A stretch of 10,455 bases of DNA from an uncultured Bacteroidales bacterium (lineage in GTDB: Bacteria; Bacteroidota; Bacteroidia; Bacteroidales; Bacteroidaceae): assembly GCA_937901185.1 (NCBI GenBank), contig CALCHR010000206.1, positions 1 through 10,455 of the forward strand, written 5' to 3'. Of the stretch, positions 1 through 8,300 are shown one piece after another. The notes beneath the pieces were generated by a model that ran no database searches, was not told the DNA's origin, and saw only the letters and a program-made list of their open reading frames with translations. The position numbers and the translations under genes are program-made. Position 1 is the stretch's first letter. The number at the start of each line of letters is the position of its first letter.

Positions 1-1
1 A

Positions 2-1234
2 GAGGGCGCCGAAATCCACTACGAAGACAACCCTCTGCTCATCCCCGAGGTATGTCGTAACCCCGAGCACACACTCGTGGTCTACACACCCGCCATCCCT
101 GCCGACCATAAAGAGCTCAACTGGTTCAGAGCCGGCGGATTCGACATCCGTAAGCGCGCCGCCGTACTCGGATTGCTCACTCAGCAGCTCAAAGGCCTCT
201 CCGTGGCCGGCACACATGGAAAGACCAGCACCTCGGCCATGACAGCCCACCTGCTCCACCAAAGCCATGTGGACTGCAACGCCTTCCTTGGCGGCATCAC
301 CAAAAACTACGGCACCAACTACCTGTACGCCGCAGAGAGCCCCTACGTGGTGATTGAGGCCGACGAGTTCGACCGCTCGTTCCACCAACTAAGGCCCTAC
401 GCCACCGTCATCACCTCGGCCGACGCCGACCACCTTGACATCTACGGCACAGAAGAGGCCTACCTCGAAAGCTTCAGCCACTACACCAGTCTGATACAAC
501 CGGGCGGCGCACTCGTGGTACACCAGGGCTTGCGCTTCAAGGAAGCACTACAAGAAGGTGTGCGTCGCTACGAATACAGTCGCGACGGCGGCGACTTCCA
601 TGCCGAGAACATCCGCATCGGCAACGGCCGCATCGTCTTCGACCTCATCTCGCCCTTCGAGAACATAGCCAACGTGGAACTCGGCGTTCCCGTCAGCATC
701 AACATAGAAAACGGCATCGCCGCCATGGCCCTGGCGCAGATAGCCGGAGCCTCGGCCGAGGAAATCCGCAACGCCATGCTGAGCTTCGGAGGCGTAGACC
801 GCCGCTTCGACTTCAGCATCAAGAACGACCGCCACGTATTGCTGAGCGACTACGCACACCATCCCGAGGAAATCAAACAGAGCATCCTCTCCATCCGCGA
901 AGTTTTTGCCGGACGTAAAATCAGCGGCATCTTCCAACCTCACCTCTTCAGCCGCACACGCGACTTCTACAAAGAGTTTGCCCAGAGCCTCTCGCTACTG
1001 GACGAGGCCATCCTCATAGACATCTACCCCGCACGCGAGCAACCCATCCCCGGTGTCACCAGTGAGATAATCCTCAACGAGATGCGCCCCGAGATGAAAA
1101 AAATGCTCTGCAAAAAAGAAGAGCTCCCCGAAGTGGTGGAACGCGGCGACTTCGACGTGCTGGTAGTGCTCGGTGCCGGCGATGTGGAAAGCTACATGCC
1201 ACACTTCACAGAGATACTGACCCGTAAACAATAA
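2..1234 (+). CDS. murC: UDP-N-acetylmuramate--L-alanine ligase MurC (5' truncated by window edge)
   Basis: MurC is the cytoplasmic ligase that adds L-alanine to UDP-N-acetylmuramate using ATP, the first amino acid of the peptidoglycan stem peptide. The frame is open from base 2 to a TAA at 1232-1234, giving 410 visible residues. Family members are about 450-460 residues, so roughly 45-50 N-terminal residues, including the glycine-rich UDP-binding loop, lie upstream of the window. The GTG at 77 is internal, not the start, because the upstream codons (HYEDNPLLIPEV) read as normal MurC sequence. Visible signatures are the ATP-binding loop AGTHGKTST near 206-232, the central-domain EADEFDRSF, the C-terminal-domain DYAHHP motif at 848-865, FQPHLFSRT at about 931-957, and VLGAGDV near the end. 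It lies 24 bases before ftsQ, an order typical of Bacteroidetes dcw clusters. Base composition is GC-rich compared with ftsQ. Identification is from family motifs and is very secure. Confidence 0.97.
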   Translation, partial: EGAEIHYEDNPLLIPEVCRNPEHTLVVYTPAIPADHKELNWFRAGGFDIRKRAAVLGLLTQQLKGLSVAGTHGKTSTSAMTAHLLHQSHVDCNAFLGGITKNYGTNYLYAAESPYVVIEADEFDRSFHQLRPYATVITSADADHLDIYGTEEAYLESFSHYTSLIQPGGALVVHQGLRFKEALQEGVRRYEYSRDGGDFHAENIRIGNGRIVFDLISPFENIANVELGVPVSINIENGIAAMALAQIAGASAEEIRNAMLSFGGVDRRFDFSIKNDRHVLLSDYAHHPEEIKQSILSIREVFAGRKISGIFQPHLFSRTRDFYKEFAQSLSLLDEAILIDIYPAREQPIPGVTSEIILNEMRPEMKKMLCKKEELPEVVERGDFDVLVVLGAGDVESYMPHFTEILTRKQ

Positions 1235-1258
1235 TCCCACACTCAAAATCCGAAGACC

Positions 1259-1993
1259 TTGAAAACATTCTTCAAACTGCTCTTGCTCATCGTCTTGGTT
1301 GTCTACCTGGGATTTGCCTTCTGCTATTTTCCGCATAAGGTAAAAGGTTCCGTATGCAGCTCCGTCGAATTGGCCATAGCAGACAGCTCACGCGCCGGTT
1401 TTATCTCAGAAAAAGAGATAGACCACCTGCTGAAGACAGCCCATCTCTATCCGCTCGGACAAATGATGGACTCCGTTTCGAGCACTCGGATAGAAGAATT
1501 TCTGGAAAAGAACCCCTTCATCAAAGAAGTGGTGTGCTACAAAAGTCCCGGCGGTCGCATCAACATTATTATCAGCCAGCGCCTACCGGTGATACGCGTC
1601 ATGACCAACAACGGAGAGGATTATTACATCGACGAGAATGGCTTCACCATGAAGCCCGGAAAATACATGACCAACCTCTTAGTGGCCACCGGTAATATTG
1701 ACAACAACTTTACCAAGAAGCATCTGATTCCCATAGGTCGTCACATCAAGGAAAGCGCCTTCTGGAATAACCAGATTGAACAAGTGCACGTCACCGAAGA
1801 CAAAAAACTGGAGATAGTGCCTCGCGTAGGTAACCAAATCATTTACCTGGGCTCTCCCACCAATCTGGAAAAGAAACTAGGCAACTTGGAAATCTTCTAC
1901 AAAAAGGTGATGCCCACCGTAGGGTGGAACAAATATTCTCGCATCAACTTAGAATTTGAGAACCAAATCATCTGTACAAAAAATAAGAACTAA
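1259..1993 (+). CDS. ftsQ: Cell division protein FtsQ (probable TTG start)
   Basis: FtsQ is a single-pass inner-membrane protein whose periplasmic part joins FtsL and FtsB in the divisome. The 244-residue product shows a short basic start (MKTFFK), one membrane segment at about residues 4-24, a POTRA-like region at about 35-105 (FISEKEIDHLL, then FLEKNPFIKEVVCYK and INIIISQRLPVIRV), and the FtsQ-type YYIDENGFTM at 122-131. The family is poorly conserved, so position between murC and ftsA is strong supporting evidence. The start is inferred: the frame opens after the murC stop and TTG at 1259 is the first plausible initiation codon. No in-frame ATG lies close enough to keep the membrane anchor. 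No clear Shine-Dalgarno is present, as expected in Bacteroidetes. The stop codon is only 2 bases before the ftsA ATG, so the two genes are almost certainly cotranscribed. A-T content is clearly higher towards the 3' end. Confidence 0.9.
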   Translation: MKTFFKLLLLIVLVVYLGFAFCYFPHKVKGSVCSSVELAIADSSRAGFISEKEIDHLLKTAHLYPLGQMMDSVSSTRIEEFLEKNPFIKEVVCYKSPGGRINIIISQRLPVIRVMTNNGEDYYIDENGFTMKPGKYMTNLLVATGNIDNNFTKKHLIPIGRHIKESAFWNNQIEQVHVTEDKKLEIVPRVGNQIIYLGSPTNLEKKLGNLEIFYKKVMPTVGWNKYSRINLEFENQIICTKNKN

Positions 1994-1995
1994 AT

Positions 1996-3456
1996 ATGGC
2001 AGCAGAAGACAATTTTATCGTAGCAATTGAAATCGGCTCTTCCAAAGTGACCGGTCTGGCAGGCCGCAAACAACCCGATGGCGCAATCCAAATATTGGCC
2101 TATGCGCAAGAACCATCTTCTACCTTCATCCACAAAGGACATATCTTCAATGTCGACAAGATGACACAGTGCATCAGCAACGTAAAGGAGAAGCTGGAGA
2201 AGTCTCTTAAGAAATCTATCAACCAAGTCTACGTCGGCATAGGCGGTATGGGAATGCATACCGTGGGCCACAACATCTCCCGCAACTTCAGCGAGAAAAC
2301 TGTTATCACCCAGGAAATTATCGACGAGATTCTGGACACCAACCTCAACACGTCCTCTCCCCACAGAGAGATTCTCGATGTACATCCCCAAGAATACAAA
2401 CTGGGTACACAGCAACAGATAGACCCTGTGGGCGTATTCTCCGACAACATAGAGGGCTGCTTCTTGAACATCATCTCCAGCGCCTCATACCGCGAACAGG
2501 TAGAAAACTGCTTCCATACAGCCGGAGTGGCCATAGCTGATATGCCCATCACCATTATTGACCTGGCCGACTCCATGCTGACCGAGTCGGAAAAACGCTC
2601 AGGCTGCGTCTTTGTAGATATGGGCGCCGAAACCACTTCTGTGGCCATCTACAAAAACAACATTCTGCGCCACCTGGCCGTACTTCCTCTCGGAGGTGCA
2701 AATGTGACCCGCGACATCACCAGCTTTAACATAGACGAAGAAGAAGCCGAGAGCCTTAAACTGCAATACGCTGTGGCATACCAGGATGAGAACAAACAGA
2801 CAGAACCTTTGCAGTTACACGACGGCCGCAGCATCAGCTACGAAGAATTCAGCGAGATTGTGGAAGCTCGTATGGAAGAAATTATCTTGAACATCGCCAA
2901 CCAGATAAAAATATCTAAGATAGATAGCGGAAAACTTGTCTGCGGCATCGTTGTAACCGGCGGCGCGGCTAATATGAAAGAAATAGAAAAAGCCTTTGCC
3001 AAATATACAGAATTTCAGAAGTTCCGCTTTGTAAAAAGCCTGCGCATGGCGCTCCGTTCCGCCTCTTCAGAGTTCAATAAGAACGGCTCCTACAACGCAG
3101 CCCTTGCATTGATTGAACACGGAGAGCACAACTGCTGCGGAGGCGATTTGGGAGCAGCACCCAGTAACCTCTTCCCCACAGAAGAAGAACTGAAAGCCAA
3201 ACGCGAGGCTGAAGAAAAAGCTAAGCGAGAAGCCGAAGAAAAACTACGCTTGGAACAAGAAGAACAAGCCAGACTGGAAGAAGAACAGAGAGTCGCCGAA
3301 GAAGCCCAGAGAGAAGAAGAGGAAAGACTCAGAAGGGAAAAGAAAAAGAAAAATGGCTTCTGGAAACCAGTCAAGGATTTGTTCAACAGAATGAGTACCC
3401 TCGTAAGCGAAGAAGGCGAGGAGGTAAACTCAGAAAACAAAGACTCCAAAGAATAA
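1996..3456 (+). CDS. ftsA: Cell division protein FtsA with long charged helix
   Basis: FtsA is the actin-like ATPase that tethers FtsZ filaments to the inner face of the membrane and recruits later divisome proteins. The product has 486 residues, longer than the roughly 420 of E. coli. Seen in order: phosphate-1 motif IEIGSSKVTGLAG (11-23), the FtsA-specific 1C (SHS2) region about 80-170 with VGIGGMGMHTVGHN, phosphate-2 motif VFVDMGAETTSVAI (205-218), and the adenosine motif VVTGGAANM (319-327). After the ATPase fold ends near 375 comes an E/K/R/A-rich stretch (396-452) that should form a long single helix, then NGFWKPVKDLFNRMSTLV (453-470), which fits the amphipathic membrane-targeting helix, then an acidic tail. 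The charged helix contains two exact copies of AKREAEEK (401-416). The gene starts 2 bases after ftsQ and ends with tandem TAA TAA, 36 bases before ftsZ. Function is secure; the role of the helix is inferred. Confidence 0.97.
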   Translation: MAAEDNFIVAIEIGSSKVTGLAGRKQPDGAIQILAYAQEPSSTFIHKGHIFNVDKMTQCISNVKEKLEKSLKKSINQVYVGIGGMGMHTVGHNISRNFSEKTVITQEIIDEILDTNLNTSSPHREILDVHPQEYKLGTQQQIDPVGVFSDNIEGCFLNIISSASYREQVENCFHTAGVAIADMPITIIDLADSMLTESEKRSGCVFVDMGAETTSVAIYKNNILRHLAVLPLGGANVTRDITSFNIDEEEAESLKLQYAVAYQDENKQTEPLQLHDGRSISYEEFSEIVEARMEEIILNIANQIKISKIDSGKLVCGIVVTGGAANMKEIEKAFAKYTEFQKFRFVKSLRMALRSASSEFNKNGSYNAALALIEHGEHNCCGGDLGAAPSNLFPTEEELKAKREAEEKAKREAEEKLRLEQEEQARLEEEQRVAEEAQREEEERLRREKKKKNGFWKPVKDLFNRMSTLVSEEGEEVNSENKDSKE

Positions 3457-3470
3457 TAACCTATCCTCAA

Positions 3471-3492
3471 ACACATTTAATATATATAGAAT
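3471..3492 (+). promoter_or_regulatory. A/T-rich leader before ftsZ
   Basis: ACACATTTAATATATATA begins 22 bases before the ftsZ ATG in the 36-base gap after ftsA. It matches leaders at 4813 and 9344 in sequence and in distance to the start codon. No Shine-Dalgarno is visible. It could be a translation-enhancing A/U leader, as is known for Bacteroidetes genes, or part of a promoter. It does not contain the Bacteroides -7 box TAnnTTTG. Confidence 0.45.
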
Positions 3493-4800
3493 ATGTCTGA
3501 CAACAAATATAACGACCTCCTTATTGACATGGGTGTACCTTCTACCACTCCTTCCATCATTAAAGTGATTGGTGTAGGCGGCGGAGGCGGTAACGCTGTC
3601 AACCATATGTATCGCGAAGGCATACATGATGTGAACTTTGTAGTCTGCAACACAGACAGCAAAGCACTTTGCGACTCGCCCGTCCCCACACGTCTGCAAT
3701 TGGGTAAAGAAGGTCTTGGTGCAGGCAACAATCCTCAGGCCGCTCTTTTAGCTGCAGAAGAAAGTGTAGAAGACATCCGCCGAGAATTACAAGATGGCAC
3801 CAAGATGGTCTTCGTCACTGCAGGTATGGGTGGAGGTACCGGAACAGGCGCCGCACCGGTTATTGCCCGCGAAGCAAAAGCCTTGGGTATTCTCACCGTG
3901 GGCATCGTGACCATCCCCTTTGCCTTTGAGGGTATCAAGAAGATTGACCAGGCACTTGAAGGTGTTGAGCAAATAGCCAAACATGTGGATGCACTGCTTG
4001 TTATCAACAACGAGCGCCTGCGCAATATCTACACAGACCTCAACGTGCTTTCCGCCTTTGAAAAAGCTGATAACACTCTGAGCGTAGCAGCCCGTAGCAT
4101 TGCCGAGATTATTACCATGCACGGCATTATCAACTTAGACTTCCGCGATGTCTGCACCGTACTGAAAGACGGTGGCGTAGCCCTTATGTCAACCGGCTAC
4201 GGAGAAGGAGAAAGTCGCGTAACCAAGGCTATAGATGATGCACTCCACTCTCCGCTTCTGAACAACAATGACATCTTCAACTCCAAAAAAGTGCTGCTCA
4301 GCATCTCCTTCTGCAAGGAGAATGAGAGCGACCTCATGATGGAGGAGATGAATGAGGTGCATGAGTTCATGTCCAAATTCCATAAGGACGTAGAAACAAA
4401 ATGGGGTCTCTCCATCGATCCGTCCCTGGGCAAAAAAGTAAAGATTACCATCTTGGCAACCGGATTTGGCATCAGTTCTCTCCCCGGACTTAAAGAAAAA
4501 ATAGAAGCACGCGACGAAGAGCAGGCTGCTGATGAAGCCGAGCGCGAGGATGAGAGAAAAGAAAAGCGAGATATGTACTATCCCACCAACGAGAAAGAAT
4601 CCGGAAAGCGCAAACGCTCTAAGGTATTCCTCTTCAGGTTGGAAGATCTCGACAATGAAGAAATCATCTCCCTCGTAGAGGTCACACCAACCGCTAAGCG
4701 TTCCAAAGAACTTTTCAATGAGATAAGAAATAAAGCCCAAGGCTCTGTAGCTATCGAGCCTATGAGCACAGAAAATGCCACCATTATCTCCTTCAACTAA
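3493..4800 (+). CDS. ftsZ: Cell division GTPase FtsZ
   Basis: FtsZ is the tubulin-like GTPase that polymerises into the cytoplasmic Z ring. The product has 435 residues. Visible motifs are IKVIGVGGGGGNAVNHM (23-39) for nucleotide binding, CNTDSKAL (52-59), the tubulin signature GGGTGTG (113-119) within VTAGMGGGTGTGAAP, TIPFAFEG (140-147), and the T7 synergy loop NLDFRDV (214-220), whose two aspartates D216 and D219 are kept but whose usual alanine is arginine. The globular part runs to about 332. A charged linker (335-376, rich in E, K, R, D) follows, then FLFRLEDLDNEEIISLVE (379-396) and a tail ending ATIISFN. This tail is unlike the DIPxFL(R/K) peptide of most FtsZ and looks like a Bacteroidales form. 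The gene follows ftsA and is preceded by an A/T-rich leader. Function is certain; what binds the C-terminus is unknown to me. Confidence 0.98.
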   Translation: MSDNKYNDLLIDMGVPSTTPSIIKVIGVGGGGGNAVNHMYREGIHDVNFVVCNTDSKALCDSPVPTRLQLGKEGLGAGNNPQAALLAAEESVEDIRRELQDGTKMVFVTAGMGGGTGTGAAPVIAREAKALGILTVGIVTIPFAFEGIKKIDQALEGVEQIAKHVDALLVINNERLRNIYTDLNVLSAFEKADNTLSVAARSIAEIITMHGIINLDFRDVCTVLKDGGVALMSTGYGEGESRVTKAIDDALHSPLLNNNDIFNSKKVLLSISFCKENESDLMMEEMNEVHEFMSKFHKDVETKWGLSIDPSLGKKVKITILATGFGISSLPGLKEKIEARDEEQAADEAEREDERKEKRDMYYPTNEKESGKRKRSKVFLFRLEDLDNEEIISLVEVTPTAKRSKELFNEIRNKAQGSVAIEPMSTENATIISFN

Positions 4801-4812
4801 TTTTTAACATAC

Positions 4813-4833
4813 ACACATTTATATATTATATAT
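4813..4833 (+). promoter_or_regulatory. A/T-rich leader before yqeY-like gene
   Basis: ACACATTTATATATTATA starts 21 bases before the ATG at 4834 and runs directly into it. It is the second copy of the leader also found before ftsZ and queG. The 33-base gap starts with TTTTT right after the ftsZ stop, but no hairpin stands before those T residues, so I do not call a terminator. A role in translation initiation or as a promoter is inferred. Confidence 0.45.
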
Positions 4834-5286
4834 ATGAGTCTCTCTGAACAAATAAACAAAGACATACCTGCAGCAATGAAGGCCAAAGATAAAGTACGCC
4901 TCGAGACATTGCGCAATATAAAAAAGTATTTTCTTGAAGCGCTGACAGCTCCTGGTGCTTCAGATACACTAAGCGACGACAGCGCTCTGAAAATCTTGGC
5001 AAAGCTTGCCAAGCAAGGCCGCGACACCGCAGCTCTCTACAAAGAGCAAGGTCGTCCCGACTTGGCCGAAGCAGAGTTGGCACAAGTTGCCGTCATCGAG
5101 GAGTATCTGCCCCAACCTCTTTCTGCCGAGCAACTCGAAGCCGAGGTAAAAAATATCATCCAAAGCGTCGGTGCCGCAGGTCCTAAGGATATGGGAAAAG
5201 TGATGGGGGTGGCATCAAAAACTTTGGCAGGCCGCGCCGAAGGTAAGGCTATCTCCGAACTCGTAAAAAAATTGCTTGCACAATGA
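4834..5286 (+). CDS. GatB/YqeY domain-containing protein
   Basis: This 150-residue cytoplasmic protein belongs to the YqeY family (PF09424), which is related to the tail domain of the GatB subunit of tRNA-dependent amidotransferase and to the tRNA-binding tail of some glutaminyl-tRNA synthetases. Recognisable stretches are AMKAKDKVRLETLRNIKK (14-31), KILAKLAKQGRDTAALYKEQGRPDLAEAE (52-80), VIEEYLPQPLS (87-97), and the C-terminal GPKDMGKVMGVASKTLAGRAEGK in pieces at about 115-137, all typical of the family. The length is normal for stand-alone YqeY proteins. The ATG is chosen because the family N-terminus (a short helix before KARDKVRLxTLR) begins there. The gene sits between ftsZ and a DUF2723 gene, with 33 and 55 base gaps. 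The exact biochemical role of stand-alone YqeY is not established; binding to tRNA is an inference from the GatB relationship. Confidence 0.93.
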   Translation: MSLSEQINKDIPAAMKAKDKVRLETLRNIKKYFLEALTAPGASDTLSDDSALKILAKLAKQGRDTAALYKEQGRPDLAEAELAQVAVIEEYLPQPLSAEQLEAEVKNIIQSVGAAGPKDMGKVMGVASKTLAGRAEGKAISELVKKLLAQ

Positions 5287-5341
5287 TTTACTGATTCATA
5301 GCGCAGCGCCTCTATATAAAATATAAGCTAAAAGACCACAC
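5287..5341 (+). promoter_or_regulatory. 55-base gap with A/T-rich block before the DUF2723 gene
   Basis: This gap contains CTATATAAAATATAAG at about 5313-5328, an A/T-rich block followed by AGCTAAAAGACCACAC directly before the ATG at 5342. It differs from the ACACATT leaders found elsewhere in the window, because here the CACAC lies at the start codon and the A/T block upstream. No Shine-Dalgarno, no TAnnTTTG box and no strong terminator hairpin are visible. A promoter or translation leader is possible but unproven. Confidence 0.25.
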
Positions 5342-8300
5342 ATGAAACAATACAGACTGATTAACAATTTATTAGGATGGACAGTCTTTGCAATAGCTGC
5401 TATCACCTATTGCCTTACGGTCGAACCTACTGCCAGTTTTTGGGATTGTCCGGAGTTTATCACTACGGCCAACAAGTTAGAAGTGGGCCACCCTCCCGGA
5501 GCACCGTTTTTTATGCTAACGGGTAACTTCTTTACACAGTTTGCTTCCGATGCCTCGCAGATTGCTTATATGATCAACATCATGTCGGCGCTGCTGTCGG
5601 CTTTCTGTATTCTATTCCTATTCTGGAGCATCACGCACCTGGCTCGCAAGTTGATTTGCACAGATGGCGTAGTTACCTCCTGGACGCAGACTTTAACCAT
5701 TATGGCTTGCGGTATGACCGGAGCCTTGGCCTATACCTGGAGCGACACGTTTTGGTACTCGGCTGTTGAGGGAGAAGTTTATGCATACTCTTCTATGTTC
5801 ACCGCCTTGGTGTTCTGGTTGATTCTCAAGTGGGAAGATAATGCAGACAACCCACATTCTGACCGCTGGTTGATACTTATTTTCTATCTGACAGGACTCT
5901 CTATCGGCGTCCACTTGCTCAACCTGCTTTGCTTGCCGGCCATTGGTTTGGTCTACTACTTCAAGAAGAACCCTTCAGCCACAGCCAAAGGTTCTTTAAT
6001 GGCACTTTGCGTATCCGGTTTGCTTGTAGCCGCAGTGCTCTATGGTGTTGTGCCCGGCATCGTAAAGGTAGGCGGTTGGTTTGAGTTACTCTTTGTCAAC
6101 CTCATGGGCTTGCCGTTCAACAGCGGTTTGGTGGTCTACATCCTCATCCTTATCGCAGTGGTGCTTGCCGGCATTTGGTTCACCAATGACACCAACCGCA
6201 AGCGCATGGTCGTATTCTTCTGCCTTTCAGTGGCCCTTTTAGGTATTCCTTTCTATGGTCACGGTGCCACATCCATCGTTATCGGCTTGATAGTTCTTGG
6301 TCTGCTCGTGGCACTCTTATTCTATAAGAACGGCGAGGGCAAATACATTGTCCGTCCTCGCTTTATGAACACAGCTTTGCTCTGTATGTTGATGCTGATG
6401 ATAGGCTACTCCTCTTACGCTGTCATCGTGATCCGCTCCACACAAAACACGCCGATGGACCAAAACTCTCCGGAAGACATCTTTACACTCGGCACCTACC
6501 TCAACCGTGAGCAGTATGGTTCTCGTCCTTTGTTCTATGGCGAAGCCTTCACTTCTCAGCCCACCGACATCTCCCAAGAAGAGCGCATCCAGCGCCACGA
6601 AAAGATAGACCCCAACGAGCCCGACAAATACGACATTGTGGAGGTCAGCGGAAACTACGTCTATCCTTCTCAGATGAAGATGTTCTTCCCGCGCATCTAC
6701 TCTTCCAGCCACACCAACGCCTATAGAGAGTGGGAGGGCAATATCAAGATGAAAGACGTAACCTTCTATGCCGAAGACGAGAACGGCAACTTGCAAGGAC
6801 CATACACCGGGCAGATGCCTTCGCAGTGGAACAACCTCCACTTCTTTATGTCCTATCAGGTCAACTTTATGTACTGGCGCTACTTCATGTGGAACTTTGC
6901 CGGTCGCCAAAACGACGTACAAGGCCATGGCGAGTACGAGCACGGCAACTGGATTACGGGTATCGACTTCCTTGACAATTTCCGTTTGGGCGACCAAAGT
7001 TTGCTGCCCGATACACTGAAAGAAAACAAGGGCCACAACGTCTTCTACTGCCTGCCCCTTCTGCTCGGTCTGTTGGGCTTGTGCTGGCAAGCCTTCGCTC
7101 GCGGCGAACAAGGCATCCGCCAGTTCTGGGTAGTGTTCTTCCTGTTCTTTATGACCGGCCTTGCCATCGTTTTATACCTCAACCAGACACCGCTGCAACC
7201 TCGTGAGCGCGACTATGCTTATGCCGGTTCGTTCTACGCCTTCGCTATCTGGATTGGTTTAGGTGTGGCCGCATTGGTCGAGATGCTGAAGAACTTCAGA
7301 CTCAAGGAGAAGCACGCTGTCGTCTTAGCCACCGTCCTTGGCATCTGTGTTCCCTTGCAAATGGTAAGCCAAACCTGGGACGACCACGACCGCTCGGACC
7401 GCTATGCCTGCCGCGACTTCGGAGCCAACTATCTGCACACGCTGACCGAGGAGGGCCACCCCGTCATCTTTACCAATGGCGACAACGACACCTTCCCTCT
7501 CTGGTATAACCAAGAGATTGAAGGCGTGCGTACCGATACCCGTGTTTGCAACCTCTCCTATCTGCAAACAGACTGGTACACCGACCAGATGCGTCGCCCC
7601 GCCTACGATTCGCCCGCTCTGCCTATCACCTGGGAGCGCTATGAATATGTAGACAACATGGGCCACGACTTCTTCTACGTCCATCCGCAGAAAGCAGAGC
7701 TTGATAAGCTCAAAGCCGAAAACCCCTCGGTAGATCCTTACGAGCTGAGCTATATCATAGACAACTTCATCCGCAATCCGAGAATCGGATACTTCCCCAC
7801 CGACTCCATTGTGGTCAAAGTAGACAAAGAAGCCGTACTGGCTTCGGGCATGCACTTGCCCTATGGCCCCGACTCCATTCCCTCTCACATGCACATCTCT
7901 CTGAAAGGCAAGCGAGCCATTGCCAAAAACGACATGATGGTCTACGAGATGCTGGCCCGTGCCAACTGGAAACGCCCGCTCTATATGTCCGTTACGCTCG
8001 GCGAGAGCAACTATGCCGGACTGAGAGAATATTGCGTGCTCGAGGGCTTGGCTTATCGCGTCACTCCTTTTAAGGTGGGCGGCAACTATATCGACACCGA
8101 GACCATGTATAAGAACGTGATGCACAAGTTCAAGTTTGGAAATATAGGCCAGCCCGGCATCTATCTCGACGAGACCACGATACGCATGTGCAACACCCAC
8201 CGCGGCATGCTCGTTGCGCTGGCCTCTGCTCTCTATGCCGAGGGCAAGCCCGAAAAGGCGCTCGACATTCTGCTCAAGTGCGAAGAGATGATTCCCGGCA

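Noticed and set aside
77..79. GTG at 77 as the start of murC
   Set aside because: The frame is open to the window edge and the 25 upstream codons read as MurC sequence, so the gene is truncated by the window.
3090..3476. - strand frame with runs of F and S opposite the ftsA charged helix
   Set aside because: It is the complement of the purine-rich glutamate and lysine codons, and has low complexity and no family similarity.
4801..4833. Intrinsic terminator after ftsZ because of TTTTT at 4801
   Set aside because: No stem of useful strength precedes the T run; the preceding bases are normal ftsZ codons.
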